From: Pseudomonas alkylphenolica | GTDB taxonomy: Bacteria; Pseudomonadota; Gammaproteobacteria; Pseudomonadales; Pseudomonadaceae | Length of the DNA stretch: 64,000 nt | Direction of reading: 5' to 3' | NCBI RefSeq assembly: GCF_000746525.1 | Contig: NZ_CP009048.1 | Location: forward strand, 5,531,501 to 5,595,500 | In this document: one piece after another, positions 37,913-46,888 of the stretch | Position numbering within the stretch: the stretch's first letter is position 1 | Layout: every line of letters starts with the position of its first letter | Position numbers and translations under genes: made by a program | The notes under the pieces: generated by a model | What the model saw: the letters and a program-made list of their open reading frames with translations, nothing else | Told to the model about the DNA's origin: nothing | Database searches by the model: none

Positions 37913-39819
37913 GACAACGCCTCCAACTCCGCCTGCATGGTCTCCAGCTGCTCAAGGGCGGCCATCCAGGCTTCTTCCAGTTCTGCCTCGCGGACTTTGA
38001 GCTTGGCCTGTTGGGCCAGTAAGTCGCGCAGCTCATCCTTGCGTGCAGCTTCGTAGATAGCACTGTCACCGAGGCTGGCATCGATCTTTGCCAGTTGCTC
38101 ATGCAGGGTGCCCAGTTCGCGCTCCAGCTTGTCGGCCTCACGCTTGTGCGGGGCCAGCTGCTGACGCAGCGCTGCCGCAGCCTGACGCTGGGCTTTCTTG
38201 TCAGTCTTGTCGGCATTGACTGGCGCGGTACTGACCGGCGCATTGCGCTGGCGATACTCGACCAGCCAGCGGCTGTAGTCGTCGAGGTCGCCGTCGAAGG
38301 TTTCAACCTTGCCATCGGCCACCAACAGGAAGTCGTCGGTGGTGCTTTTGAGCAGATGGCGATCGTGGGAAACCACCAGCACCGCACCGCTGAACTCCTG
38401 CAGTGCCATGGTCAGTGCCAGGCGCATTTCCAGGTCCAGGTGGTTGGTCGGTTCATCGAGCAGCAGCAGGTTCGGTCGTTCCCAGGCGATCAACGCCAAG
38501 GCCAGGCGGGCCTTTTCACCACCGGAGAAATTCAGCACCGGCTCGTCGATCCGGCCGCCGCGGAAGTCAAAGCCACCGAGGAAGTCACGCAGCGTTTGCT
38601 CGCGCTCGGTCGGCGCCAGACGCTGCAGGTGCAGCAACGGGCTGGCCTTGTTGTCCAGCGAGTCGAGCTGATGCTGGGCGAAGTAGCCCACCGACAGGTT
38701 CTCACCGCGCACCAGACGACCGCTCAATGGCTCCAGCTCGCCGGCCAGGTTCTTGATCAGGGTCGACTTGCCCGCCCCGTTGGGGCCGAGCAAGCCGATA
38801 CGCGCACCAGGAGTGAGCTGCAGCTTGACCTTCTCAAGGATGGTCTTGTCGCCGTAACCCAGGCGACCTTCGGACAGGTCGAGCAAAGGGCTGGAAATCT
38901 TTTCCGATTCACGGAAGACGAAGTCAAACGGCGAGTCCACATGCGCGGCCGAAAGCTCTTCCATGCGTTCCAGGGCCTTGATCCGGCTCTGCGCCTGACG
39001 TGCCTTGGTGGCCTGGGCCTTGAACCGGGCGATGTACTTTTCCATGTGCGCGCGCTGCGCCTGCTGCTTCTCGTAGGCCTGTTGCTGCTGGGCCAGACGC
39101 TCGGCACGGGTACGCTCGAACGCGGTGTAGCCACCACGGTAGAGCGTCAGCTTGCACTGCTCGACATGGGCGACATGATCGACCACCGCATCGAGAAAAT
39201 CGCGGTCGTGGGAAATCAGCAACAGCGTGCCCGGGTAGCCCTTGAGCCAATCTTCCAGCCAGAGGATCGCATCGAGATCGAGGTGGTTGGTCGGTTCGTC
39301 GAGCAACAGCAGGTCGGAGGGGCACATCAGCGCCTGGGCCAGGTTCAGGCGCATTCGCCAGCCACCGGAGAAGTCGCCGACGCGGCGGTCCATCTGCTCG
39401 TTGGTGAAACCCAGACCGGCCAGCAGCTTGCGGGCACGGGCATCGGCGGTGTAGCCGTCGGCGCTGTCGAGCTCGATATGCAGACGCGCCAGCGCCGTAC
39501 CGTCATGGGCGGCTTCGGCGGCAGCCAGATCGGCCTGGACCTTGCGCAGGCGGATGTCGCCATCGAGCACATAGTCGACTGCCAGGCGGTCGAGGGTATC
39601 GACCTCCTGGCGCATGTGTGCGATACGCCAGTCGGCCGGCAGCTGACAGTCGCCGGAGTCGGGCGTCAGCTCACCGCGCAACAAGGCGAACAGGCTGGAT
39701 TTACCGGCGCCATTGGCGCCGATCAGGCCGGCTTTGTGACCGGCGTGCAGGGTCAACTCAGCGCCTTCTAGCAGGCGCTGGGGACCACGCTGTAAAGTGA
39801 GGTTCGATAGTCTGATCAT
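37909..39819 (-). CDS. ABC-F family ATPase (YheS-like)
   Basis: A 636-residue soluble protein with two ABC ATPase domains and no membrane segments. Domain 1 has GANGAGKSS, FSGGWRMRL and LLLLDEPTNHLD; domain 2 has GPNGAGKST, FSGGEKARL and LLLLDEPTNHLD. The inter-domain linker (FERTRAERLAQQQQAYEKQQ) is the P-site tRNA interaction motif of ABC-F proteins, and the last 100 residues form a coiled coil. ABC-F proteins act on the ribosome to rescue or tune translation. I chose ATG 39819 because the family starts MIRLSNL. It precedes the MscS gene. Confidence 0.93.
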   Translation of the reverse strand: MIRLSNLTLQRGPQRLLEGAELTLHAGHKAGLIGANGAGKSSLFALLRGELTPDSGDCQLPADWRIAHMRQEVDTLDRLAVDYVLDGDIRLRKVQADLAAAEAAHDGTALARLHIELDSADGYTADARARKLLAGLGFTNEQMDRRVGDFSGGWRMRLNLAQALMCPSDLLLLDEPTNHLDLDAILWLEDWLKGYPGTLLLISHDRDFLDAVVDHVAHVEQCKLTLYRGGYTAFERTRAERLAQQQQAYEKQQAQRAHMEKYIARFKAQATKARQAQSRIKALERMEELSAAHVDSPFDFVFRESEKISSPLLDLSEGRLGYGDKTILEKVKLQLTPGARIGLLGPNGAGKSTLIKNLAGELEPLSGRLVRGENLSVGYFAQHQLDSLDNKASPLLHLQRLAPTEREQTLRDFLGGFDFRGGRIDEPVLNFSGGEKARLALALIAWERPNLLLLDEPTNHLDLEMRLALTMALQEFSGAVLVVSHDRHLLKSTTDDFLLVADGKVETFDGDLDDYSRWLVEYRQRNAPVSTAPVNADKTDKKAQRQAAAALRQQLAPHKREADKLERELGTLHEQLAKIDASLGDSAIYEAARKDELRDLLAQQAKLKVREAELEEAWMAALEQLETMQAELEALS

Positions 39820-39869
39820 AATGGCCGCGGAGTCTACCAGCTTCGTCGGCAACTGGCGCGAGTGGGACC

Positions 39870-40352
39870 ATGCACACCGACCTGTGGAATTTTGCCCTGA
39901 ATCTTTACGCCCGCCCAGGTGCCGAGGCGGCCTGCCTGCAGTGGCAGGATCAAGGCGGCGATGTCTGCCTGCTGCTGTGCGCGGCCTGGCTCGACACGCG
40001 TGGCGTGATGCCGAACGAGCAACGTCTGCAAGCATTACGGGAAGTGGCCGAGACCTGGCAGAGCAACGTGGTCAAACCGCTACGCAGTTTGCGTCAGCAA
40101 TGGCGCAATGCGGCGATGCAGGATCCGCAGCTGGCGAATTTGCGCGAGCACGTGAAGGGACTGGAACTGAAGGCGGAGCGCATTGTGCTGGAGCGCTTGC
40201 AGGAGGCCTGTGAGGGCTGGGCAGCAACACCCGAAGCTGACATCGATTGGCTGCAATGCCTGACGTCATTGGACGGTGGTGTGCATCACGACGCACTGCA
40301 TACGCTGCGCGCCGTGATGCAGTCGACTCAGGATGCCGAAGATGGCGTCTGA
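39870..40352 (+). CDS. TIGR02444 family protein
   Basis: A 160-residue helical protein that starts MHTDLWNFALNLYARPGAEA and has the conserved QDQGGDVCLLLCAAWLD stretch, matching the TIGR02444 group of uncharacterised proteins. A C-terminal helix rich in Glu, Leu and Arg follows (LREHVKGLELKAERIVLERL). No membrane segment or catalytic motif is evident. It is divergent from the ABC-F gene (50-base gap) and converges on algP with a 25-base overlap of the two 3' ends. Function unknown. Confidence 0.85.
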   Translation: MHTDLWNFALNLYARPGAEAACLQWQDQGGDVCLLLCAAWLDTRGVMPNEQRLQALREVAETWQSNVVKPLRSLRQQWRNAAMQDPQLANLREHVKGLELKAERIVLERLQEACEGWAATPEADIDWLQCLTSLDGGVHHDALHTLRAVMQSTQDAEDGV

Positions 40353-41410
40353 GTTGGCGTTACCGAGGATGCAGGTGCAGTCGGTGCGCTGCTCGCCGGT
40401 GCACTGACCGCAGGAGCGGGTGCGGAAGCTGCTGGCGCAGGTGCGCTGGCAGGCTTGGCGGCAACAGGCTGTGCGGCCGGTTTGGCAGGTGCTTTTGCAG
40501 CAGGACGGGCCGCAGGTTTGGCCGCTGTTTTCGCGGCAACAGGCTTGGCCGCTGCTGGCTTGGCGGGTGCTTTCGCCGCTGCCGGTTTGGCCGCAGGCCT
40601 GGCAGGTGCTTTCGCCGCAACAGGCTTGGCTGCTGGTTTGGCCGCTGCTTTCACTGCGGGTTTGGCAACTGCAGGTTTAGCCGCTGGCTTGGCGGCAGGT
40701 TTTGCAGCAGCGGTTCTGGTGGCGGGTTTTGCCGCCGCTCTGGTTGCAGGCCTGGCTGCCGGTTTTGCCGCTGCAGGTTTGGCAGGCGCTTTCGCCGCAG
40801 CGGGTTTAGCTGCGGCAGTTTTGGCCGCAGGTTTAGCGGGTGCTTTTACTGCAGCAGGCTTGGCGGCTGGTTTGGCAGCAGCGGTACGTGCAGGTGCTTT
40901 TACTGCTAGCTTGGCAGCGGCTTTGACCGCAGGTTTGGCGGCAGGCTTGCTCGCAGCTTTTACCGGTGCCTTGGCGGCCGGCTTGGCCGCGGCAGCAGCA
41001 GGTTTTGCCTCGCGCTGAGTCAGCGCCTTGGCAGCCGCTTCCTTGACCTTGCCAACACCCTGGGCCAGTTTCAGGCTTTCCTGGGCATCGCGCTTGAGCT
41101 GCAGAATGTAGGTGCGAGTCTGCGACTGGCGCTCTTTCAGCGAGTCGAGCAGCTCTTCCAGTTCAGCCGCTGCCGACTTGGCTTTGGCCTGTGCCTTGGC
41201 TTTTCCGGACTTGGCTGCGTCTTGCAATTTGAGACGAGATTTGTGCAGTTTTTCTTGTGCCTTGCCGCGTTGTTTTTCCAACTTGGCGAGCAGTTTTTCA
41301 GCATCAGCCAGCGCTTGCGAGCAGGCATTTTCCAAATGATCGAGCAGGCTGCCCGAGAGTTGCTGGAGCAGGTGCAACGGCGTACTTACTGGCTTCTTAT
41401 TGGCCGACAT
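40328..41410 (-). CDS. algP: Histone H1-like alginate regulator AlgP with KPAA repeats
   Basis: A 360-residue basic, alanine-rich protein. Residues 1-130 are a helical domain (LHLLQQLSGSLLDHLENACS, then Lys/Gln-rich coiled coil). Residues 136-320 are about 40 degenerate KPAA/KAPA/AAAK tetrapeptides resembling the tail of eukaryotic histone H1. The last 40 residues are Pro/Ser/Thr-rich. In P. aeruginosa AlgP (AlgR3) binds DNA and influences algD. The whole region reads through without a stop in the reverse frame because of its repetitive GC-rich codons; that reverse frame is a shadow. Confidence 0.93.
   Translation of the reverse strand: MSANKKPVSTPLHLLQQLSGSLLDHLENACSQALADAEKLLAKLEKQRGKAQEKLHKSRLKLQDAAKSGKAKAQAKAKSAAAELEELLDSLKERQSQTRTYILQLKRDAQESLKLAQGVGKVKEAAAKALTQREAKPAAAAAKPAAKAPVKAASKPAAKPAVKAAAKLAVKAPARTAAAKPAAKPAAVKAPAKPAAKTAAAKPAAAKAPAKPAAAKPAARPATRAAAKPATRTAAAKPAAKPAAKPAVAKPAVKAAAKPAAKPVAAKAPARPAAKPAAAKAPAKPAAAKPVAAKTAAKPAARPAAKAPAKPAAQPVAAKPASAPAPAASAPAPAVSAPASSAPTAPASSVTPTQTPSSAS
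40451..41005. repeat. Tandem-like degenerate 12-base repeats in algP
   Basis: About 46 imperfect units coding Lys-Pro-Ala-Ala and variants, spanning codons 136-320 of algP. Such arrays are prone to slippage and unit-number change. Confidence 0.88.
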
Positions 41411-41636
41411 GGTTTACCTCCTGGCTGACGAGAGTGCGGCTCATACTATGCTTCTGCTGCTACCGCCGCTAGGGCATGTTGACAGTATCGAAGGCGCCGC
41501 GTTGCATGCCTGGGCAAAGTTGTTATCGCTGCAGCTGGGAACAAGTGTAGATGCTTCGCAACGTGTTGCTGATATTTGCACGAAGTCGCAGAGCAAGGCT
41601 GGCATACTTTACTTCCGCTGAAGCAGGAGTACGCCA

Positions 41637-42302
41637 GTGTCGCGCTATCTAGTGTTAGCTGTTTTTCTATTACCGGCAGCGCTCTTGGCAGCGCCCGCCG
41701 AAACCACGACAAATGATCACGACCTGGCCTACAGCCTGGGCGCAAGCCTTGGTGAACGGCTGCGTACAGAAGTTCCTGACCTGCAACTGGATGCCTTGCT
41801 TGAGGGGTTACGCCAGGCCTATCAGAACAAGCCGCTGGCCCTGAGCAAAGAGCGCATGGCGGCAATACTCGGCGAACATGAAACCCGCGCCAACGAAGCA
41901 GCGCTACATGCGCAAAGTGAACAGTTACTGGGCGCAGAAAAACGCTTCATGGCCAATGAGCGGGCCCGCGCAGGTGTGCGCGAATTAGCCGCAGGCATTC
42001 TGGTGACAGAACTGATCAAAGGCAGCGGAGCCAAACCCGGCGCCAAGGGCAAAGTCCAGGTTCGCTATGTCGGCAAGTTGCCAGACGGCACTATCTTCGA
42101 TCAGAACCAGCAAGCGCAATGGTTCAATCTGGACAGTGTGATCGAGGGGTGGCAAGTAGCATTGCCGGAGATGGCGACAGGGTCCAAGTGGCGTCTGGTG
42201 ATTCCTTCAGCCCAGGCATATGGCGCCGAAGGCGCGGGCGACCTTATTGCGCCCTATACGCCACTGGTGTTCGAGATCGAGCTGCTTGGGGTCGCCGACT
42301 GA
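41637..42302 (+). CDS. FKBP-type peptidyl-prolyl isomerase (FkpA/FklB-like)
   Basis: A 221-residue periplasmic isomerase. A signal peptide (VLAVFLLPAALLAAP) is followed by the N-terminal dimerisation domain with the motif LAYSLGASLGERLRTEVPDL, then the FKBP domain from about residue 125 (VQVRYVGKLPDGTIFDQNQQ, then VIEGWQVALPEMATGSKWRL). In the FKBP pocket DGTIFD, VIEGW and the terminal FEIELL are as expected. The start is GTG 41637 with AGGAG seven bases upstream. It lies between algP and rsd, the order known from P. aeruginosa. Confidence 0.92.
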   Translation: MSRYLVLAVFLLPAALLAAPAETTTNDHDLAYSLGASLGERLRTEVPDLQLDALLEGLRQAYQNKPLALSKERMAAILGEHETRANEAALHAQSEQLLGAEKRFMANERARAGVRELAAGILVTELIKGSGAKPGAKGKVQVRYVGKLPDGTIFDQNQQAQWFNLDSVIEGWQVALPEMATGSKWRLVIPSAQAYGAEGAGDLIAPYTPLVFEIELLGVAD

Positions 42303-42316
42303 AGTCGGCACACCCA

Positions 42317-42787
42317 TCAGGCCTGTACCGCGCCCTCTTCGCTGTGCGCGTTGTGCAGTACTTCGATCAGGCAGTCTTCGAGTTCGAAGCGCTCATGCAG
42401 CAGGCTGCCGAGTTCGGTCAATTTCTTCGCAAAGCGCTCAGGGTCGTTGCAGTCACCCTTGTCGCAATGATCGTTGAAAGCCGAGGCAATTTCGGTGGTC
42501 GCATCGATTCGGGGGCTGATCTGCTTCGCCAGCTCCAGGCCTCGCGTATCGCCAAAAGCCTTGGCTTCGCTGACCAGTTGCTCGCTCACTTCGAAATGCC
42601 AGGCTGACACATAATCGATCAGCACCGCACAGAAGTCCCGGCTCTTGTCCTTGTCGGCGAATGCCGGCTTGGCATCGCGCAACTCACGAAAGGCCGTTAC
42701 CAGCTCTGCACGCTCATCCAACCAGCGGTCAATGAGCTTGTGAACCCCACCCCAGCGTTCCTGAGCATTCTGACAACTATCTAGCAT
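42317..42787 (-). CDS. rsd: Anti-sigma-70 factor Rsd/AlgQ
   Basis: A 156-residue protein that binds domain 4 of sigma-70 in stationary phase; called AlgQ (AlgR2) in P. aeruginosa. The sequence [20 protein letters not shown] followed by WLDERAELV and the [20 protein letters not shown] helix is characteristic. The C-terminal [12 protein letters not shown] follows. I chose ATG 42787, where the family starts with MLDSC; an in-frame extension of 15 residues has no support. It is a single gene converging on the FKBP gene (14-base gap). Confidence 0.93.
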   Translation of the reverse strand: MLDSCQNAQERWGGVHKLIDRWLDERAELVTAFRELRDAKPAFADKDKSRDFCAVLIDYVSAWHFEVSEQLVSEAKAFGDTRGLELAKQISPRIDATTEIASAFNDHCDKGDCNDPERFAKKLTELGSLLHERFELEDCLIEVLHNAHSEEGAVQA

Positions 42788-43010
42788 GGCGATCTCTTCC
42801 CTTCTGGGTAATGCGCCTGCCCCCGCTCGCAAGTGTGCGCAGCAATGGTGAAATCAGCAGACGGCATCGAGCAGCTGTGTTTTCGGTATGCGTGCAGGGA
42901 GATTATTCCCGTGCGCCCTTGGCTTCAAGGTACGCAGACGACAAAGTTCATACAAGTGTTTAATACTTTCTGAAGCTGCCGCCGGTCGTTTGCATCTGCA
43001 ATCGATTGCT

Positions 43011-43529
43011 TCAGTTTTTTGCCGGATGGCTGATGAGCGAACGCTTGTGCGCACACAGGCGCAAAAGCAGCAGTGCGGCCAACAGTACAAACGACAGCAA
43101 GCTCCACTCGGGGACCGTCAAGTCGAGAAAACTCCAGTTGATGGGCGTGCATTCAGGGCTGCCGAGCACCATGATTTTGAGCGACTGGCTCAGGGGCAGG
43201 CTTTCGAAGAAATAGCTCATCGATGGCTGGCACCCCATGTTCGCCAGCGGCGTGCCTTGCAACCACACATGCCTGGCTGCGAGCAGCGCTCCACCCGTGG
43301 CGAAGAACAGCGCCAGCGCCGCATAAAGGCGCGCCCCAAGGCGCCCGGGAGCGTGCACCACCGCACACAGGCAGACCAGTGCAAAGCCCCCCAGAAACAG
43401 CCGCTGGCTGTAGCACAGCGGACACGGTTCCAGCGCCATGCCCCATTCAAGATAGAACGCAGCAGCCAGCATCAGTACCGAGGCCAGCAAGGCCGGAAGG
43501 AACATTGAACGCAAGCGAGCCAACGGCAT
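43011..43529 (-). CDS. dsbB: Disulfide bond formation protein DsbB (DsbH-type)
   Basis: A 172-residue inner-membrane protein with four hydrophobic segments that passes electrons from DsbA to quinone. Its two periplasmic cysteine pairs are visible: Cys36/Cys39 in EPCPLCYSQR and Cys100/Cys127 in NMGCQPSM and SPECTP. Two extra cysteines (53 and 55) lie inside a membrane segment. I chose ATG 43529 because the N-terminus then matches the DsbB length (about 170). Gene order rsd-dsbB is as in P. aeruginosa, where the gene is called dsbH. Confidence 0.92.
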   Translation of the reverse strand: MPLARLRSMFLPALLASVLMLAAAFYLEWGMALEPCPLCYSQRLFLGGFALVCLCAVVHAPGRLGARLYAALALFFATGGALLAARHVWLQGTPLANMGCQPSMSYFFESLPLSQSLKIMVLGSPECTPINWSFLDLTVPEWSLLSFVLLAALLLLRLCAHKRSLISHPAKN

Positions 43530-43709
43530 GGTAGTTCCGCAATCGAGATGGGCAGACTTCAACGGTAGAGGATTGCCGCATCTTGTTTCAAGGCGCGACA
43601 AATAGGATAAGTCGTTGACTACAAAGGGAATGGTCGCGAAACAAGCTAGAAATATATTCAGCTATTGTCGGACGAGGGCGTAGGGATTTGTAGGCGTTTT
43701 CGTCTAAGG

Positions 43710-43739
43710 CTTGGGCTTGCGGTTTAGCGCAAGCCCAAG
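43710..43739 (-). terminator. Hairpin after hemY
   Basis: An 11-base-pair perfect stem (CTTGGGCTTGC / GCAAGCCCAAG, eight-base loop) lies six bases downstream of the hemY stop on the minus strand. The following U-tract is poor, so it may act as a stability element or a weak terminator. Confidence 0.6.
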
Positions 43740-43745
43740 GGTAGC

Positions 43746-44984
43746 TCAAGCTCGAACAGCTTCTGGCAAGGGCAGCGCCAGCAGGCGTTCGTCCAGCAGG
43801 CCCAGCCCCTCCTGGAACAGCTGGTTGCTGCGCTCGGTATCACCCAGCCCGGCCAGCAGGCGTGCCAGTTCGGCGCAGGCCTCGGGATTGCGTTGCAGGC
43901 GCAAGCTGCTTTCCAGGTAGTCACGCGCCTTGCCCCACAAGCGATTCTGCAGGCTCAACCGCCCCAGGGTGAGCAACAGGCCAGGGTCATCGCCGTGCTG
44001 CTTCAACCAGCCTTCGGCGGTCTGCAGCTGGCGCGCCAGATCAGTGCCGCGCACCAGGCCGTAGAGCCGCGCCAGGTGGCTCTCATACTGGCGCTTGAGC
44101 GCTGTGCGCAGCACCTCTTCCGCGTCGCTCTCCGCCCCCAGCTGACGCAACTGCTCGGCATAGGCCAACACCAGTTGCGGCTCCTGACGCTGGGCGGTAG
44201 TCAGCTGCTGCCAGGCCCGCTCCAGGGACTGACGGGCACTTTGCTCCTCACCTTCACGGCTGGCGGCCAGGCTGAGGTTCTCGCCCCAGGCGCGTCGCTC
44301 CAGCTCCGCCAGTTCAGTGGCGGGCAGGACCTTGTCCTTGCGCAACTCAGGCAACAACCGGATCAGCGCCGACCAGTCACCGCGCTCACGGTACAGCCGC
44401 TGCAACAAGCGCAGCACCTGGGCGTTATGCGGATGACGCTCTTGCATGGCCTGCAGGGTGACCAGAGCGGCATCGCTCTCACCGTGATCCATCTGCAGCT
44501 GGGCGTGGCTCAAGGCAATCGCCAGCTCCGCTTGCGGCTGGCGCTCCAGGGCGCGTTCGAGCAGGTTGTCACGGTCCTCGGTACGCCCCAGTTCGTTCGC
44601 GGCGCGTGCAGCGCCCAGGTAGTACAGCAGCGGTTGACGCTCCGCTTCGGCGGCGCGTTGCAGGTGGCGCTGAGCGCTGGCCCAGCGACCCTCGGCAAGG
44701 TCCAGCTGGCCCTGCTCGATGGCCAGACGGGTACGACGACTGCGGTTGCGGCGCGACCAGGGATTGACCACACCGCTGGAGGTCAGCACCAGGCCGACCA
44801 GATAGCGCACCAGCAGCACGGCGAGAATGATGCCGGCCAACACCGCCAGTGCCGCCCAGAGCCCGGATTGATAGCGAAAGCTGCCGTAGGAAATCAGCAC
44901 ATAACCGCTGTGCTTGGCGATCGCGATCCCGAGTGCGGCAGCCGCCGCAATGGCCACCACCGCCAACAGGTAGACGCGCTTCAT
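43746..44984 (-). CDS. hemY: Haem biosynthesis HemY-like TPR membrane protein
   Basis: A 412-residue inner-membrane protein with two N-terminal membrane segments (VYLLAVVAIAAAAALGIAIA and LWAALAVLAGIILAVLLVRY), the HemY_N domain, then tetratricopeptide repeats over the rest (for example RHLQRAAEAERQPLLYYLGA and ARDYLESSLRLQRNPEACAE). It is not the protoporphyrinogen oxidase also called HemY in Gram-positives; its role in late haem synthesis is only genetic. It overlaps hemX by ATGA. Confidence 0.92.
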   Translation of the reverse strand: MKRVYLLAVVAIAAAAALGIAIAKHSGYVLISYGSFRYQSGLWAALAVLAGIILAVLLVRYLVGLVLTSSGVVNPWSRRNRSRRTRLAIEQGQLDLAEGRWASAQRHLQRAAEAERQPLLYYLGAARAANELGRTEDRDNLLERALERQPQAELAIALSHAQLQMDHGESDAALVTLQAMQERHPHNAQVLRLLQRLYRERGDWSALIRLLPELRKDKVLPATELAELERRAWGENLSLAASREGEEQSARQSLERAWQQLTTAQRQEPQLVLAYAEQLRQLGAESDAEEVLRTALKRQYESHLARLYGLVRGTDLARQLQTAEGWLKQHGDDPGLLLTLGRLSLQNRLWGKARDYLESSLRLQRNPEACAELARLLAGLGDTERSNQLFQEGLGLLDERLLALPLPEAVRA

Positions 44985-46075
44985 GGTTTGCCCTCCTCGG
45001 CCGGCAAGTGCCGGCGCTCGAGGTAGGCTTGAACCGCGCTAAGGCTGTCGGCAAGGTCCGGGACCACAACCGACACCGGCTCTTCGGCCAGGGCATTGAG
45101 GCTGTCGAGCATTGCCTTGCTTTGCGGGTTGTCCGGGTTGAAGTTGGCCAGCAGAACGCTGCGCGCATCATCCAGGGCCTGGGTATACACCTTGGCTTCA
45201 CCGTTCAGCGCAGCCCACTGGGCCTGCTCGATGGTCAGGCTGAGCGCCAGACGCAGTTGATTGAGCGACTGCCCGGCAAGCAATGGGCGAACATTTTCGT
45301 CAGCGTTGAAATCAATCTGGAAGTACTTGGACAGCTCCGCCCACCACTGCGACCAGCGACTGGCGCCATCGCCATCGGCGGTCAAGGCGCCCAGGGCATT
45401 GGCATCGCTGTTGAATTCCGGCGACACCGCACTGAGCTGCTGTACCAGTTCACGCTGGGCCGCCAGCTTCAGGAACAAGCCGGTACGGTCCGGTTGCTGG
45501 ACGCTGCTGAGGGTGGCCAGGCTTTTCGCCAGCTGCTCACGGGCGGCAAAGGCACCCGGGTCGCTCTGCTCGCGCAGAATGTCATCGGCACCCTGGACCA
45601 GGGCGCGGGCACTGACGATGTCCTGCAGGGCCGACAAGCGCAGACTGGCCAGACGCAGCAAGTGCTCGGCTTCGGCCAGGCGCCAGTCTTTGCGGCTGGC
45701 ACCGAGAATACTTTCCAGGCGCTGGCTGAGGCGTTGCTGATCACCCTGCAGTTGCGCCACCAGACGACGGCGATCTTCAAGTTCGGTCGCCGCAGGCAAA
45801 CCCGCCAGTTGCGCCGACATCTGCTGCTCACGCAATTGCAGCGCCTGGGTCTTTTCGCTCAAGGCTTGCAGGTACTGGCCCTGGCCTTGTTCGGCGCCCT
45901 GGAGCTGGCGCACCTGCCATACCCCCCAACCGCCAACGGCAACGCCCGCAGCACCGAGCAGCAAGGCCAGGATTGCCAGGCCGTTGCCCGAACGTTTGGC
46001 CGGCGGGGTGGTGGAGGGTTCGGACGCGTCAGGCGTCGATTGCAAGTCATCGTTGGGCAAGACAGTTTCGCTCAC
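44981..46075 (-). CDS. hemX: HemX (uroporphyrinogen-III C-methyltransferase-like protein)
   Basis: A 364-residue protein with an unstructured N-terminus, one membrane segment (LAILALLLGAAGVAVGGWGV, about residues 33-52) and a large periplasmic coiled-coil domain rich in Leu and Gln (QYLQALSEKTQALQLREQQM, WRLAEAEHLLRLASLRLSAL). The family is annotated as uroporphyrinogen methyltransferase, but it lacks the SAM-binding motif of true CobA/CysG enzymes, so catalytic activity is doubtful. The start is GTG 46075 with AAGGA upstream. It is the third gene of the hemC-hemD-hemX-hemY operon. Confidence 0.9.
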   Translation of the reverse strand: MSETVLPNDDLQSTPDASEPSTTPPAKRSGNGLAILALLLGAAGVAVGGWGVWQVRQLQGAEQGQGQYLQALSEKTQALQLREQQMSAQLAGLPAATELEDRRRLVAQLQGDQQRLSQRLESILGASRKDWRLAEAEHLLRLASLRLSALQDIVSARALVQGADDILREQSDPGAFAAREQLAKSLATLSSVQQPDRTGLFLKLAAQRELVQQLSAVSPEFNSDANALGALTADGDGASRWSQWWAELSKYFQIDFNADENVRPLLAGQSLNQLRLALSLTIEQAQWAALNGEAKVYTQALDDARSVLLANFNPDNPQSKAMLDSLNALAEEPVSVVVPDLADSLSAVQAYLERRHLPAEEGKP

Positions 46076-46120
46076 GTATCCATCCTTTGCATTGGGCTCG
46101 TCGCCAATCAGCTTAGCGCT

Positions 46121-46888
46121 TCAGAGGGCAGGTGCAGGCAATTGCTGCAGGGCTGCCAACAACGCCGCGGCGCTGGCACCGCGACAGTCCACTACATTCT
46201 GTGCCCCGGCTTCCCGGGCTTGCGCGGCAACACGCGGGCTGGGCACGAACAGCGGCAACTGCGCCAGCTGCGGCCACTTCTCCCCGGCCAGTTGCCGCAA
46301 GTGTTCAAAACCCTGCCCACTGCTGACCACCAGGCCGTTCAGGCGTTCCTCGGCAACTCGCGCGGATAACGCGCCGTCCGGGTAGGCCGGCAGGTAGCGG
46401 CGGTAGAGTTGCAGATAATCGACACTAGCACCTTGCTCGGTGAGACGCTCGGCGAGCAATTCGCGCCCGCCTTCACCTCGCATGATCAGCACCCGCGGTG
46501 CCGGGCCGGCAATCGCCTGGTGCAACGCGGGCAGTTGCAGGAGTGCTTCGCTGTCATCGCCGGCCGGCGGGAAGCTGACCTGACAGCCCTGGTCCTGAAG
46601 AATCTGCGCAGACGCAGCCCCCACGGTAAACCAGGCTGACGGAGGCAGCTGCGGCCAATAGCGGGACAGTTCCGCCAGCCCCAGGCGCGCAGCCGGCTTG
46701 CTGACCACGATGATCGCAGCGTAACGATCAAACGCGCGCAGCAGGCCGAGCTGGGACCCATCCAGGCTCACCGCCTCGATCTCCAGCAGCGGCAGACTGC
46801 TGCTGGCAACCCCTTGCTCAGCCAGCACCTGTGCCAGCGCGCTGCATTCTTCCGCCGGCCGGGTCAGGAGCAGGCGCCAGCCGCTCAC
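46121..46888 (-). CDS. hemD: Uroporphyrinogen-III synthase
   Basis: A 255-residue cytosolic enzyme that closes and inverts the tetrapyrrole chain made by HemC. Sequence similarity in this family is low but the N-terminal [20 protein letters not shown], the middle [20 protein letters not shown] and the end [20 protein letters not shown] match. The start is GTG 46888, inside the hemC stop (GTGA overlap), showing coupling. Length is normal. The order hemC-hemD-hemX-hemY is the conserved one. Confidence 0.93.
   Translation of the reverse strand: MSGWRLLLTRPAEECSALAQVLAEQGVASSSLPLLEIEAVSLDGSQLGLLRAFDRYAAIIVVSKPAARLGLAELSRYWPQLPPSAWFTVGAASAQILQDQGCQVSFPPAGDDSEALLQLPALHQAIAGPAPRVLIMRGEGGRELLAERLTEQGASVDYLQLYRRYLPAYPDGALSARVAEERLNGLVVSSGQGFEHLRQLAGEKWPQLAQLPLFVPSPRVAAQAREAGAQNVVDCRGASAAALLAALQQLPAPAL

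Noticed and set aside
38095..39771. 558-codon open frame on the plus strand
   Set aside because: Antisense shadow of the ABC-F gene, with composition set by its complementary codons.
40455..41018. 187-codon alanine-rich frame on the plus strand
   Set aside because: It is the reverse complement of the algP repeat; a Lys-Pro-Ala-Ala repeat gives a Gly/Ala/Leu-rich reverse frame.
43011..43152. Frame on the plus strand across the dsbB end and rsd gap (206 codons from 42888)
   Set aside because: Mostly antisense to dsbB with Gln/Arg-rich composition and no ribosome site; treated as a shadow.
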